Shown here piece after piece: positions 1 through 11,310 of a stretch of DNA of 64,000 bases. The DNA is taken from assembly GCA_013398615.1 (NCBI GenBank), contig VZSR01002395.1, positions 3,114,069 through 3,178,068 of the forward strand. The letters are read 5' to 3'. The stretch is from Brachypodius melanocephalos (lineage: Eukaryota > Chordata > Aves > Passeriformes > Pycnonotidae). A program made the translations under genes and the position numbers. How positions within the stretch are numbered: position 1 is the first letter of the stretch; each line of letters begins with the position of its first letter. Under the pieces are notes generated by a model that worked only from the letters and a program-made list of their open reading frames with translations, did no database searches and had not been told where the DNA came from.

Positions 1-98
1 GTCATTGCAAGCAGCAGGGACATCCAAGGTGACATCATAGGGACGAGGGGAAGGTCCACCTTGACCTGCCTGGTGACCCTCTGCCCCTGTCCCTGCAG

Positions 99-3055
99 AT
101 GACTACACCAGTATCTCCAACAAGCCGTGTGACCTCCAGTGCACCACCCGCAGTGGAGAGAGGCAGCTGATGGCCCGAGCACAGGATGGCACCTCCTGCA
201 AGGACAGGACCTACCAAGGGGTCTGCATCAATGGGAAGTGTGAGGTGAGGCTCTGGGAGGAAGCAGGAGAGAAACTGGGGTTTTAACTGCGTGGCTGGAC
301 CTCCTGGTCATCACCAAGCCAAGGGGTCCCAGCAGGGAACTGAAAGAGAGGCTTTGCATTGGGTTCATTCATCACAACCCCCCAGAACCTCCCCAAAAGA
401 GCACAGTAGCATTTCCTGCCCCTGTGGAGGTAAGCTGGCCCCAGGAAACCTTCTGTCCTGGTTTAGGGCAAATTTGGGAGAAAACCTCTGAATGGGATCC
501 CTTTGGAAAGCAAACCCAAACGGCCCCTCCCCCAGCTGCTCTGGGAAAGAACGTCCTTGGAGAAAAGTGGAAAAACTATTTATTGAACAAAACAAAGTGC
601 CCACAAGCATGAAGAATAAATAATATGAAACAATAAAGCCTCTTGTTGTTCTGAAGAGAGAGGGCAAAATTGAGAAAGTCCTTGCTGTGGGTGTAGCTCA
701 GCTCTCCCAGTTTCTTATCAGTCCCTCTGGTGCTGGAAAATGCCATCCTGGTGCCCAGTGGGCCACAGGTGCCAGTCCTGGTGCTCTTCTGGGTTTTCAG
801 TCCAGAGCAGGTTTAAACAGTCCCAAGAAAAAGAAAAAAAGAAAAAAAACAGTCCAGGGAACTTCTCTGCCTCAGCTAGCTAAAAACTAACTAAAAGCAA
901 AGGAGAGCTCTGTCTGTGCTGCAGACAGCACAGTCCAGGAGTGGAATGTGGAGCACTGAGTGCAATTTCTGAACACAAACTGTGCACTTCTTCTTTCCCC
1001 CCTTCACTCCCAGAACCAGTCCCAAACGTGTAGAACTTAATATCCAGCATCAACAGAACAGAAAATTGGGGATACGAGCATCACAAAGTCACCCCAGGAC
1101 ACCTTCTCTTGTTTTGTGCTTTGCAGCCAGTGGGGTGTGATGGGAGCCTGTACTCGCCCCGGACCATGGACAGATGCAGGGTGTGTGGAGGGGACGGCAG
1201 CACTTGCCACCGTGTCTCGGGCACCTTCCGAAAGGCAATCTCACAGATAGGTACTCCCTGCTACCAGTCTGGAGACTTCACCTGCTGCTTCCTACCACCA
1301 GCTGGCATGGAGGGGGACTGGCTTGAACGTGGGTAGGAGTTTTCCCAGCTGCTTGGTGGAAAGAGTTGAGGAGCGCCAGCACCCCTGCTTAAACGCCTGT
1401 ATTTTGTCCTTCTCACTTAATCAGAGGAGATTGGTTTGATGTGCTCTATATTAGGCTGGTAAGGTTTCCCTTCACCTGTTTAGAATAGGAAGTGGCTGGG
1501 GATCTATTTGTTCCTATTGATTTTGGCATCTCGCCCACCTCCCATAACGTGAAGAGATCGATGAATCTTCTTTCCTTTGTGCTACGTGTTCATTTGAAAC
1601 TTGAGCTATGATGAGGGTCACGGCATTTGTTTCAGCCTGCAATTAATCTCCTGCTTTCTCAGTCCTATGGCTGGCACAGCTGAGGGACAGTCCCCTCTGA
1701 AATTGGGCTGGCATTCATGTCTGCAGCCTGATGGCCCAATCCTCCAACCACAGGAAGAATGGACTGTGGTGTGCTCGTTAGTAATTAATGAACCGTGGTT
1801 TGAGGATGTTTTGGAACAACATTTCACACTGTTGTTGTTTCACTCGTTTGCCTCACTCCCCACAAACACCAGCCTAGAAAAGCCCTCAGGCCCCTTTCCA
1901 GGGCAGGGGTAATGGTGTTACCCCCTGGACAGTTCTGGCCTCCCATTCCAGCCCTCACAATATCCCACAGAACAGACAAGAGCCGTGTTTCCAGCGGGAA
2001 AGACAAACTGCCAAACCACGCAACTTTGAGAGCCTCTTATTTCCTCTCCCTTTAAAGGTCAATTTTTATGTTACTCCCAAGACAAATTCCATGGAGTCAG
2101 GAGCTGAGGGGACCTATGGTCTTTTTTCCACCCTCTGTTCAGCATCAGCCCTGATCACTACTAAGCTTTTTTTCTGTGCTCTTGCCAGAAAGAGTGTGAA
2201 AGCACATTCATCCACACCCCCAAAGCCAGACTGTTGAATTGTGCAGCTCCTTCCCGACTCCAAACCCAGCAGTGCTCAGACTGACATCTGTAACGGTGAT
2301 CTGTTCGTGGGATTTCAGAGGAGATCTGGGATGAGAGCTCACAGACTGGTGCAATGTCCATTTAGGTCCTTGGCACCCTGAAGGGCAGCGCTGCCTCCCT
2401 ACAAACACACTTGTCCCATGAGCTGCTTTTCCCACTTTAGACCTTTTTATTCTGCCCTCGGGGTCTCCTCACGCTCTGTTCTGTTCCTCAGGTTATGTGT
2501 TCATCACCAACATCCCTGCTGGTGCCACAGACATCCTCATCATTGAGCGCAGGAGAACAGAAAACATCTTGGGTGAGCAGAGGAGCTGGATGGGTGTGGA
2601 GACCCCAGATCAGCTGCCTGGGAGGTGGGAGGAGGCTCTGTGCACTCCCACCTATACTGTGAGAGAGCATTTCCTCCAGGGTAGCTCCATGGGTGCTTCA
2701 TCTCTCCCAAAACCGAGGCTACCACATCTTCGGTTCCAGGAGAGACATTTAGAACCCAAGTTGGCTGCAGGAAGGGTCTGGGGTTGTGTTTCTGCTGGGC
2801 TTTTCTCATTCGTGGGCTCTTTCCTCAGTGCCAGAGTTCTGCAGAATGTCCCATCTGTCTGTTTTCTCTCTCTTTGAAGCACTTGCAGATGAATCTGGGC
2901 ATTTCTTCTTCAACGGCAACTCGGCCATTGACAACCCTCAGAACTTCAGGGTAGCTGGCACCGTCTTCAAGTACCGGCGTCCCTCGAGCCTTCACTCGGA
3001 TGGGCTGGAGTACATCATAGCTCATGGGCCCACCAACCAGTCTCTGAATGCCATG
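99..3055 (+). other. ADAMTSL2-like: Cysteine-rich and spacer-encoding exons
   Basis: The first four exons in view encode the segment after the first TSR. They start at DDYTSISNKPCDLQC and run through GVCINGKCE, VGCDG, CRVCGGDG and the spacer core (ERRRTENILALADESG, FFFNGNSAID, GTVFKYRRP). Cysteine spacing and spacer motifs match the ADAMTS cysteine-rich/spacer module, which mediates matrix and substrate binding in family members. One sequon, NQS, sits near 3040. Codon 1 of the window is split: the first exon begins with two bases of an Asp codon, so another coding exon lies upstream. Confidence 0.85.
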
Positions 3056-6000
3056 GTATGTGAGCAGCCACTTTCAGGCTTTCCTGTCTTCCTGCCTCCC
3101 TCAGATAACAGGAATATAACCTGGTTCCCCAAGCCAAACCTGCCTGTGTGGGTGGGTTGAGGAACGGGTGGTGTGAGGATTTATGAGGATGCTGTCTTCT
3201 CTAAACAACCATCAGCGAACAGATGTGGCTAGAAAAGGCTTTTGGGGAATTCATACCCTTAAAATGAAAGCAGTTTTGTTTTTTTTTCCCCCCCGTTTCC
3301 TCCAGTACTATAACTTCAATGGGAAAATGCCTCACGTAACTTACGACTACACTGTCCCACGGACACCGCCTCTCCGAACTGCAGCCCCTGCTCTTGCCAG
3401 GCCTCTCTATCACCACCTGCCAGAGACCAGCCAGAGCCACCCCATTCCAGCCAACTCCAGAGCTGCCCAGGACTTCAATGCCACCTGGCTCTCCCTGTCA
3501 CCAGACGACACCAGTGAACAGCTTCCTCTAAGGGAAGGGCAAGAAGATTTAGACTTTGGTGCCCCGCACTTCTTCCAGACCAATTCTACCAGTCAGACCC
3601 AGGATTGGGGCTGGGAACAAAGTGAAGAGAAGGAGAAGTACGACTTTCAGATCAGACAGGTCTACCATGCAAACACAGCAGGAGAAGAGGAGGAGGAGGA
3701 AGCAGCAGCAGCTGGTGGAGAAACAGAGTTGGGTTGGTTGCTTTGTTCTTCCTTCCCCCATTTTATTGTCTGAAAGCAGACATTCTGCAGTGGTTTTCTT
3801 GAAATCAAGGTGGCTTTAGCATCAGGGTGGGCAGGAGGGAAGGATGGTAAATAGTGGGGTGGAGACTGTCAGGGAGCAGCAAGGGCCAGTGTCTCTGTGA
3901 GGGAAGGGGAGGCTGCAAGAGGGTGGCCACAGTGAGGAGGTGTTAGGTCATAGGATGGACTTGATGATCTGAAAGGTCTTTTCCAACCTAGTTCATTCTG
4001 TGACTCTCTGATATGGGTTAGGCAGAGCCCTCACTCGGTGCCTGAGCTTGGCAGGCAGGGCAGTGACAGCAACAGGGCCTAGCGACAGTCCAGTGATCAT
4101 CAGGGGACAGCAAGGGGACAAACCGAATCCCCTTGGTCCATCTGGGAGAGCCATGCAACAATTCAGGAACAAAGAACACGTGCAACATTGTGCAGCTCAG
4201 CACTGAAGGCCCAGACTGGAGCTTAAATGGGGCTCCAGAGCAGTGGGCAGACAGAGCGAGGGGTTGCTCCCTGGTAGAAATTCTTGACTTTTAGGCTGCA
4301 CACTGAACGTTATTTTTGCCTTGCGGTACAATCCATCCCACACAGCTAAAATGTGTGTTTTAATTCCAGCTCTCAGGTTCAACCAAATCTCCATCAGCAC
4401 AGCTGTGCCCTACAGCATGAGGAGGCCCGAGCTGTCGGAGAAGAGCCGTGTGACGTCCTCCAGGCTCCGTCTCCTGGGGCGCCTCTGTCACCGGGACCCC
4501 CACAACGCTGCCTTTTGCAGGGAGCTGCAGCCCCCGCCATCCAGGCCGGCCCCCAGGAACTCCACAGCCCTCCACTGGCCACAGGGCCTCCACAAAGCAC
4601 ACAAGAACTCGCTGGGGGAGTTGAAAGTGGAGGCTTTTTCTGGGAGCCAGGGGGAAGCAGCCAACTACAGCATGAGGGCATCTGTGGAGAGCCCCCTGCT
4701 CGGGGCCAGCCCCACCGCCGACGGCAGCCGGGCAGAGCCGCTGAGAGCGGCCGGCACGGAAAGGTGGCACCTGAATTCCTGGGCTAAAACAGAGCCTGGT
4801 GGCTGGGGAGGGAGGGCCAAGCCAGTCCTCTGGGGGTCTCCCTGCTGTCCTTGATGTCCCCATTCACCATCCACGGAAGCTGCTGTAGGTGCTTCCTGCA
4901 AACAGTGATTGTTACACGACACGGAGCTCCTGGAACGTATTTCAGGGTCCATTTAAATGGGTGCTGAAGGATCTGGTGTGGTTGTAAAGAAGGCCAGGAA
5001 TGCATAGCAGGTCACATAGCACATATACCATCATGTCACACTCCTCCTGTCCCATTCCTCTGGGCACATAAGCTTCTGAAGCTTGGCAGGAGACTGAGGA
5101 CCAGCTTTTAAATATTCCTGGCAAGCCACATATGAACTCTCCCCACCACATTATATGATATGAGAGGGACCTTGCTTGAGCTACCCTTTCCAACCCAAAT
5201 CATGGCTCAAGGCGAGGTACAAGCTGAGGCTGAGGGCACCCACATGGCTGGCAAACCATGATATACACAAGACTCACTATGAACGATGCTTCCTCCTTGC
5301 TAGTTGAATTTGGGAGGTGGATGAAGGCTTTGCACTCTCTGTCCATCAGTGGTCTGCCTTGCCCAAGGTGGGGGAAATGGAAAGCAGAAACACTGGCTTT
5401 CTTTCCATCCTCAAAGACAGCAAGGAGGAATATCCCTACATTTCACGTTTGCAGCAATTTTTTTTCCATTTTTAGCTCATACCACCTCCTTTTTCTACAG
5501 CAATGAGTTCGATGTGAGCCCCGTGGGCCACGATGACATCAGCCTGGCTGACATGTATCGGTGGAAAGTCTCAGCTTATGCCCCCTGCAGCTCCACCTGC
5601 ACTTCAGGTAGGTTTGGCTTCAGGTGACCTATCATGTGAGATCCTTTTGGGCTGTTGAGGGAGAGAATCCTGGTGTTTTTTTAATATGACAGGGAGAGTT
5701 TGAGATGCAGTGAGCACTGCAGTTATTTATTGCTGGTGGGAGGAGGCTCTTGGATCTGGTGGGGCATGGCTGAGGGTGTTGCTGGCCCAGCAGGTATCAG
5801 CACCTCCTATGCCATGTGTGTGCGCTATGATGGAGTGGAAGTGGATGAATCCTACTGTGATGCCCTGACCCGACCAGAACCTACTCACGAATTTTGCACA
5901 GGGAGAGACTGCCAGCCCAGGTGAGTGGAAGTGACATCAGCTGTCCACAGGGAGATATCTTTCTAAGGATCATTTTCTGCTCAAGGCATGCAGCCATTTT

Positions 6001-9000
6001 TGGGCTGAAAGGTGTGCTTAAACTAAGAAGACCTCGTATCCCCTTGTAAGCAAAAAGAGGGGAAAAATTTGGGACCTGCTAAAGGCAAAGCTGGCTTCAA
6101 GGCCAGCACCACATTTACTCAGGTGTGATGAGCAGAGCCACAGCAGCAGCTGCTGGCTGAGGGAACCCTGGGTGTGCAGGCACATCCCTGCCACCCCATG
6201 GCCCTGGTGCCCCTAACCTGGGTGTTCCCTTGTGCTTTCCCTGCTCGTGGAGGTGGGAGACCAGCCGGTGGAGCGAGTGCTCCCGGACCTGCGGCGAGGG
6301 CTTCCAGTACCGCACCGTGCGCTGCTGGAAGATGCTGGCACCGGGCTTCGACAGCTCTGTCTACGATGACCTCTGCGAGAATGCAGGGCTGGCCAGGCCC
6401 ATGGAGAGGAAAGCCTGCAAGAACAAGGCCTGTGGGCCCCAGTGGGAGCTCTCTGAGTGGTCCGAGGTAGGCTTTGCTCCCTCAGCAGAGCTGAGCAACC
6501 AGGGCTGGGGTGGGGGCTGGAGGAAGGTGGCTGGCAGATGTTGGGAGCTGAGGAAGCCCCTGGCCAACTGCACCCTGGGCTTTTATCTGCAGCTGCCCTG
6601 TCCTGGCACTGCTCAGTAGACAAAACATTTTTTCTAAGGTCACTTCTAAAGCAGGACAGTGACCAAGTGAAAGCCTTGCCAGCAAGAAGCTTCCTCTTCT
6701 AGAGGATCCAAACTGAGGGCCAGTTAAGAAACGGTGCCATGGAGATACAGGAAAACTAAAAGTCCATTGCAGTCCCTTTGACTGACTTCCCACTGCCTGC
6801 TGGGGTTGTGGCCCAGTGACTTTGAACAGCAGTTCAGGCATCAGCACACTGATGTGTTGGAGCTCTGGGTCCCAAAGTAAACAAGCAGCAAAACAGAGGT
6901 GGACAGACCTTTTTCTGTCCCTGCTGTGGCCCTTTCCCTCCCTCCTAGAGCAGCAGGAGGAAAACGGGAGGCGGCACAGCTGCTTCCTCACCCTCCTTCC
7001 GTGCCGCTGAGCCCCGGGGTGACTCCGTGTGTCCCTTGCAGTGCTCGGCTCGGTGTGGCACGCCGGGGACCATGAAGCGGGAGGTGCGCTGCTCCGTGGA
7101 AGCTCCCCTGTGCGACGAGTCCCGCAAGCCCAGCAGCGAGAAGGTGTGCACGGGCCCACCCTGCGACCGCCGCTGGACCGCCTCCGACTGGGGCCCCGTG
7201 AGTGCGGGCATCCCCCGTGCCCCTTGCACCCAGCGCTGGGCTGGAGGGTGGGAGCAGCTGGGCAGATGTGCTTCTGCCAGAGGCCAAGCTACAGAAACTA
7301 AAATAACCTCTGTTTCTTGCCTCTCCTTGCTGTAAATTTTGGCTAACTGTGAGCTGAGCTCCGGTCAATAATTTGGGAAGCTCACGGCACCTGGAGAATG
7401 GAAGCCCCATGCCAAATGAACCTCTAAAGGCCCTCGGCATCCAGTGCGACAGTCCCAGTGTTAGGGCTGGACTCTGGACTCAACCCTGACCTCTCCAATT
7501 CCCGGCTTTCTGATGTGTCTAAATGCTTTTTGCTCTCCCAAGTGCTCAGGTTCGTGCGGCGAGGGGCGCATGAGCCGCTTCGTCGCGTGTCGCAACCTGG
7601 AGGGCAAGGTGATCTCCAGCTCGCAGTGTGACCCGGCCACCAAGCCCCTGGCTGTGCACCCCTGTGGAGACAAAAACTGCCCTGCACACTGGGTGGAGCA
7701 GGAGTGGGAGCAGGTAAAGCCAAGCCCCTGTGTCCTCAGGATGTGGTGGGAGCTTGGTTCCCCCGGCAGAGCACGGTTGTATAGTGTGACCTCCAGACAT
7801 GGATGTGTATCCTTGTCCCAGCTCCTCTGAGAAAGAGGGAAGGAGTAGTGAATGTCCCAGCTTGTCCCTGCCGCACCCCATAAAAACCCCAAAGTTTGTG
7901 GCGTTTGCTGCCTTCCCAATGAGCTCCACGTGAGGGCAGCAATACCTTGAGGAAAGTGCTCTCCCACCTGGCTCCTGAGCAGAGCCTTGTTCGCTCACCC
8001 CCACAGAGGACAAGAGTTTCCCACCAGGAAAGTCTCAACAAAACCGGCTTAGTCTCTGCTAAGTAACAGCTGGAGGTAAACCTGAACCACAGTCCAGATC
8101 CCTGTGCTGAAAGTCACATCCAGACCATAACTGTGCACTTGCTTCAGGGATGACAGTCCAGTGAACATGGTCCAGGTGCTCTGTTCCACCCAACACTCAG
8201 TTTCTGCACATCTTTTTACTCTCCGTTGCTCAGCGCCTAAAGACTTCAGTTTTCCCCATAGATGCTGATCCAAATCCCAGAGTATCCAAAGAAACAATTG
8301 AGTCAGTTGTGAGGCTTGGGCATTTTCTTTGAAGTCTTGAGCAAAACAGGGATTTTGCACTAAGGAAGAAGGTTTCTAGGATATAAGGGAAGCAGCCAAG
8401 CCCTCTTTCCTCCAATCATGGCTAAGCCTCTCTTCTCACTTTGCTCCCTTTATAGCTGCTGGCTGCATTCAGCTGAGCCTCCTCCAGCACCAGTAACAAG
8501 CACAGACTGGTTAAACCTGGCAGTTCTGTAACCCTCCCCTGCTCTGGCCCTCTGTGTGGGTCACACACAGTCCTGAAGTGCCATTTTTAGCAGTGACCCA
8601 GCTAGGAAATTCATCAGAGTTCAGAAAGACCAGCTGAGCTCCCCACCTTTGCCTGTGCCAGCTTCTTTGCTGTGTTCTCTCTGCTGATGAGCTCTGAGTT
8701 CTCAGGATGACTAAGGGCAGATGCAAGCCAGTTGTGCTGGCCCTGCTGTGGTGAAAAAGGACTCAAGGCAGTGAAATCTCAAAATGGCAACTGCCTGTGT
8801 GGGCATCAGGGAGCAGATCCTGCCTCCTGCTGCTTTTCCTGGTGGTGTCCTGTGGGAGAGAGCCCTCCCAGCTAAGCCTGCATAGCTCTGGGTTCAGCAG
8901 TGCTTGTCTGTGCACATCACCTGCACTGCACCACTTCGGTCCCCTTGGGCTCACACAAAGCTTGGCAGTACTCCAAGATGTAGGTTGCTACATGCATATG

Positions 9001-10911
9001 CTGTGTGGTTTTCCAGAACACAGATAACACGTAAAATGAGACAGAAACAGCCTCTTGCAGTCTTTAGGTGCCCTGTGGTAGCTGCTCTCGAGGCCAGCCA
9101 AGGTGAACTCAGCTGAACACTAATTACAGCATCTGTCCCTGCTCCCTGGGAAATCACACCCCCTGCCTCTGTGGCCTGGGCAGCACTTCCCTCTGTCAGA
9201 CTGGTGTTAGCACAGGCATTAAGCCTTCCTTCTGAGCAGGATGCCCTCTTGCCTGAGGCTGGAGCATCATTCATTAGCAGGCTGCTCTGTTCCCCTGCAG
9301 TGTGATGCCAGCTGTGGGCGAGGGGTGAAGACCCGGCTGGTGCTGTGCGTGGGCCTGGAGAACGGGCAGTACAGGGAGTACCCTGAGAAACGCTGCCAGA
9401 CCTCTCCCAAACCTGAGGAACAAGCTGCCTGCTTCAGGAGGCCGTGTTCAACATGGTTCACCACCTCCTGGTCCCAGGTAGGGCTGGGGGTGGTGGGGAA
9501 GGGGCAGGGCTGGTGGAGCAGGACCTGTGCTGAGGCTCTTTGGCAGCCTGCTCTGCCAGGGATCTGCCAAGCCTGGATGGGACCCCAAGTTCTGCTCTGC
9601 CAAGGATCTGCCAAGCCTGGATGGGACCCCAAGTTCTGCTCTTCTGCAGAACAGGCAGTAGGATGAGAGACTGCTGCCTGGTTTAGCTACCATATGTCTG
9701 TCCAATACAACCCCAAAAAAGCCATTTTCCACCTGTCTGGTTGGAATGCCAGTGGATGCTTGGCCAATTCCAAAAGGAACTGACAGGGCTATTCAAGGTT
9801 CACTCGCAGGATCATCCACATGAGATCTTTGCTCCCCAATAGATGCATGGGATTGGTGGGTTCCTCACCTTTCCAAAGCATCTCGTGAACACGAGTAATT
9901 GAGGATCCTTGGTTCTGTAAACATGACCTTTTGTGCCAAATTTAACTATACAGGGAAAGATCAATCTTTGGTCAAAGATGTTTCTCCTTACCACTCTACA
10001 TACTAAAATCAGACTAATTGGCAGCAGATACAGACTGGAGAAAATCTTGGAGCATGGGGGTTGTTGCCTCAAGAAGAGCGTGCACCACACTCCAGGCATG
10101 CAGGATACAGCCATGTCTCCTCTGCTGCCAGGAGTCCATGTTTTGTCTTTCTCTTTTTCTCTTAATAGTAACTGGTGAACATTTAGGATATGGGAAGACT
10201 GGGGAGCTCTGTCTGGCTTACAGCAGCCATTCCTCCATTTTCTCCATTTTCTGTCGCAGCATCAATGCTCCAAACAAAAATAGTTCTGAGCTGCAACAAA
10301 GAGATGAAAAGCAAACTCTCCCTTGCTCTGCCCCAACCCCAACTCAGAGATGCTTTCCTCCAGCAAAAGAAAAAAAAAAAAAAAGGAGAGTAAGTTTGAG
10401 ATCGGTGTGGCATTTGACTCAAATCTCAAGAATAGGAATCCAAAGCAGGGATTGGGAGACCTCAGCAGAGCAAAGAACTTGGGAGCTCTAGAAAACCCAA
10501 AAATGCCTATCATGCTTTCTTTCCTCTTTCTTGACCCTGACAGTGCAGCAAGACGTGTGGTGCTGGTGTGAGACTGCGAGAGGTGAAGTGCTACCAGGGG
10601 GAAGCCCTGGCTCAGGGCTGTGACCCCTCTGCCAAGCCAGAGGCCAGGCAGACCTGCCAACTCCAGCCGTGCCCCACGGAGGCACCAGGTACATCTGGGA
10701 GGGCAGGGAGGGGGAGGAACCCTTCAGTTTTGTCCATGCTGGGGAAGCACAGCTCCTTTGGAACCCCCTGTGTGTGTTCTTCTGCTCCCCAGAAGATGCC
10801 TGTGAAGACAAAGCGACGGCCAACTGCGTGCTGGTGCTGAAGGTGAAGCTGTGCTCACACTGGTACTACAGGAAGGCCTGCTGCTGGTCCTGTCGCCTCA
10901 AGTCACCCTGA
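99..10911 (+). CDS. ADAMTSL2-like: ADAMTS-like protein, ADAMTSL2 paralogue (3' 14 exons)
   Basis: Secreted, catalytically dead ADAMTS relative; ADAMTSL2 binds fibrillin/LTBP microfibrils and tunes TGF-beta. Exons: 99-244, 1127-1250, 2492-2572, 2880-3055, 3306-3714, 4370-4763, 5501-5607, 5794-5920, 6253-6466, 7042-7197, 7543-7713, 9301-9477, 10544-10688, 10793-10911. Phases agree at every junction, giving 847 readable residues plus stop. Order: cysteine-rich and spacer region, Asn-glycan-rich linker, six thrombospondin repeats, PLAC. It matches recalled human ADAMTSL2 throughout (ALADE, GTVxKYRRP, DMYRWK, RYDGVEVD, CGDKNCPAHW, HWYYxKACC). The metalloprotease is absent from the family; the first TSR and signal peptide lie upstream. 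The donor at 3714 is weak and was chosen by phase; introns hold only a CR1 tail (3941-4010) and a 44-bp duplication. FAM163A/TDRD5/NPHS2 synteny argues for a paralogue, not ADAMTSL2 itself. Confidence 0.92.
3306..4763 (+). other. ADAMTSL2-like: Asn-glycan-rich linker exons
   Basis: Two exons (3306-3714, 4370-4763) form a low-complexity linker of about 267 residues between spacer and TSR array. ADAMTSL2 has an Asn-glycosylated module at the same place. Visible sequons are NAT, NST (twice) and NYS. The first exon ends in an acidic run followed by four alanines. The acceptor at 4369 and donor at 4763 were chosen because only this frame (start needing one base, end leaving two) joins both neighbours. 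Little residue-level similarity to human ADAMTSL2 remains here, so the exon edges are the least certain of the gene. Confidence 0.68.
3941..4010 (+). mobile_element. CR1 LINE 3' end fragment
   Basis: Within intron 5 of the ADAMTSL2-like gene. Text such as GGACTTGATGATCTGAAAGG, followed by the 'cttttccaaccta' block and an ATTCTGTGACTCTC tail, is the standard 3' end of avian CR1 in plus orientation. Only about 70 bases are recognisable. Confidence 0.75.
5501..10688 (+). other. ADAMTSL2-like: Six thrombospondin type-1 repeats
   Basis: Seven exons encode TSR 2 to 7. The repeats are recognised by WSECSRTCGEG, WSECSARCG, WGPCSGSCGEG, WEQCDASCGRG and WSQCSKTCGAG, each with the later cysteine pairs. 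The first repeat is degenerate (APCSSTCTSG). Introns after 6466, 7197, 7713 and 9477 all fall just before the first cysteine of a repeat, the classic TSR exon pattern. Several CSxxCG sites fit O-fucosylation by POFUT2, which ADAMTSL2 secretion is known to need; modification here is inferred. Confidence 0.9.
9549..9636 (+). repeat. 44-bp tandem duplication in intron
   Basis: Two adjacent 44-bp copies (9549-9592, 9593-9636) differ at one visible base and are followed by a short partial third. They lie 71 bases after the donor at 9477 in the ADAMTSL2-like gene. No function is apparent. Confidence 0.85.
10793..10911 (+). other. ADAMTSL2-like: PLAC domain exon and stop
   Basis: Last coding exon. 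It encodes a short six-cysteine PLAC module (CEDKATANC, KLCSHWYY, KACCWSC) and ends at TGA 10909-10911. PLAC domains close ADAMTSL and several ADAMTS proteins. The human ADAMTSL2 ending has the same cysteine layout. Confidence 0.92.
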
Positions 10912-11310
10912 GTGCTGCCAGGACCTACTTCCCTTCCAAGTTCAGGGGCAGCAGCCCCCTCGAGCCAGACTTTCCACTTGAAGCCACCCCACTTGGCTTG
11001 GTTGTGGAGCCACTCCCTGTGGAGCAGCCTGCTCAGTGAGGAAGGATTCCTATGACTTAGTCATCACTGTTCCCTCTCCACTGAGAGGGTTTCACACAAG
11101 ACAAACCATCAGTGCCTAGAAAGCTACTGAGGAGTGAGTTGGGAGAGCCTGTCCCTGCTGTCACCATCTCCAAGGGTGCTGAGGCCAGTCTGAGGCAGGG
11201 CAGGGACAGAGCACCCCTCTGCTCTGCCCTGCAGGCTTCTTACTACAAGGGCAACTGCCAAAACACACCGAGAAATTATGTCACAATAAAGAGATAAACT
11301 ATAAAACTGT
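10912..11310 (+). terminator. 3' UTR and poly(A) signal of the ADAMTSL2-like gene
   Basis: A consensus AATAAA at 11285-11290 follows the stop by about 375 bases, so the 3' UTR probably ends near 11305. No earlier AATAAA was noticed after the stop. Transcript end is inferred. Confidence 0.6.
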
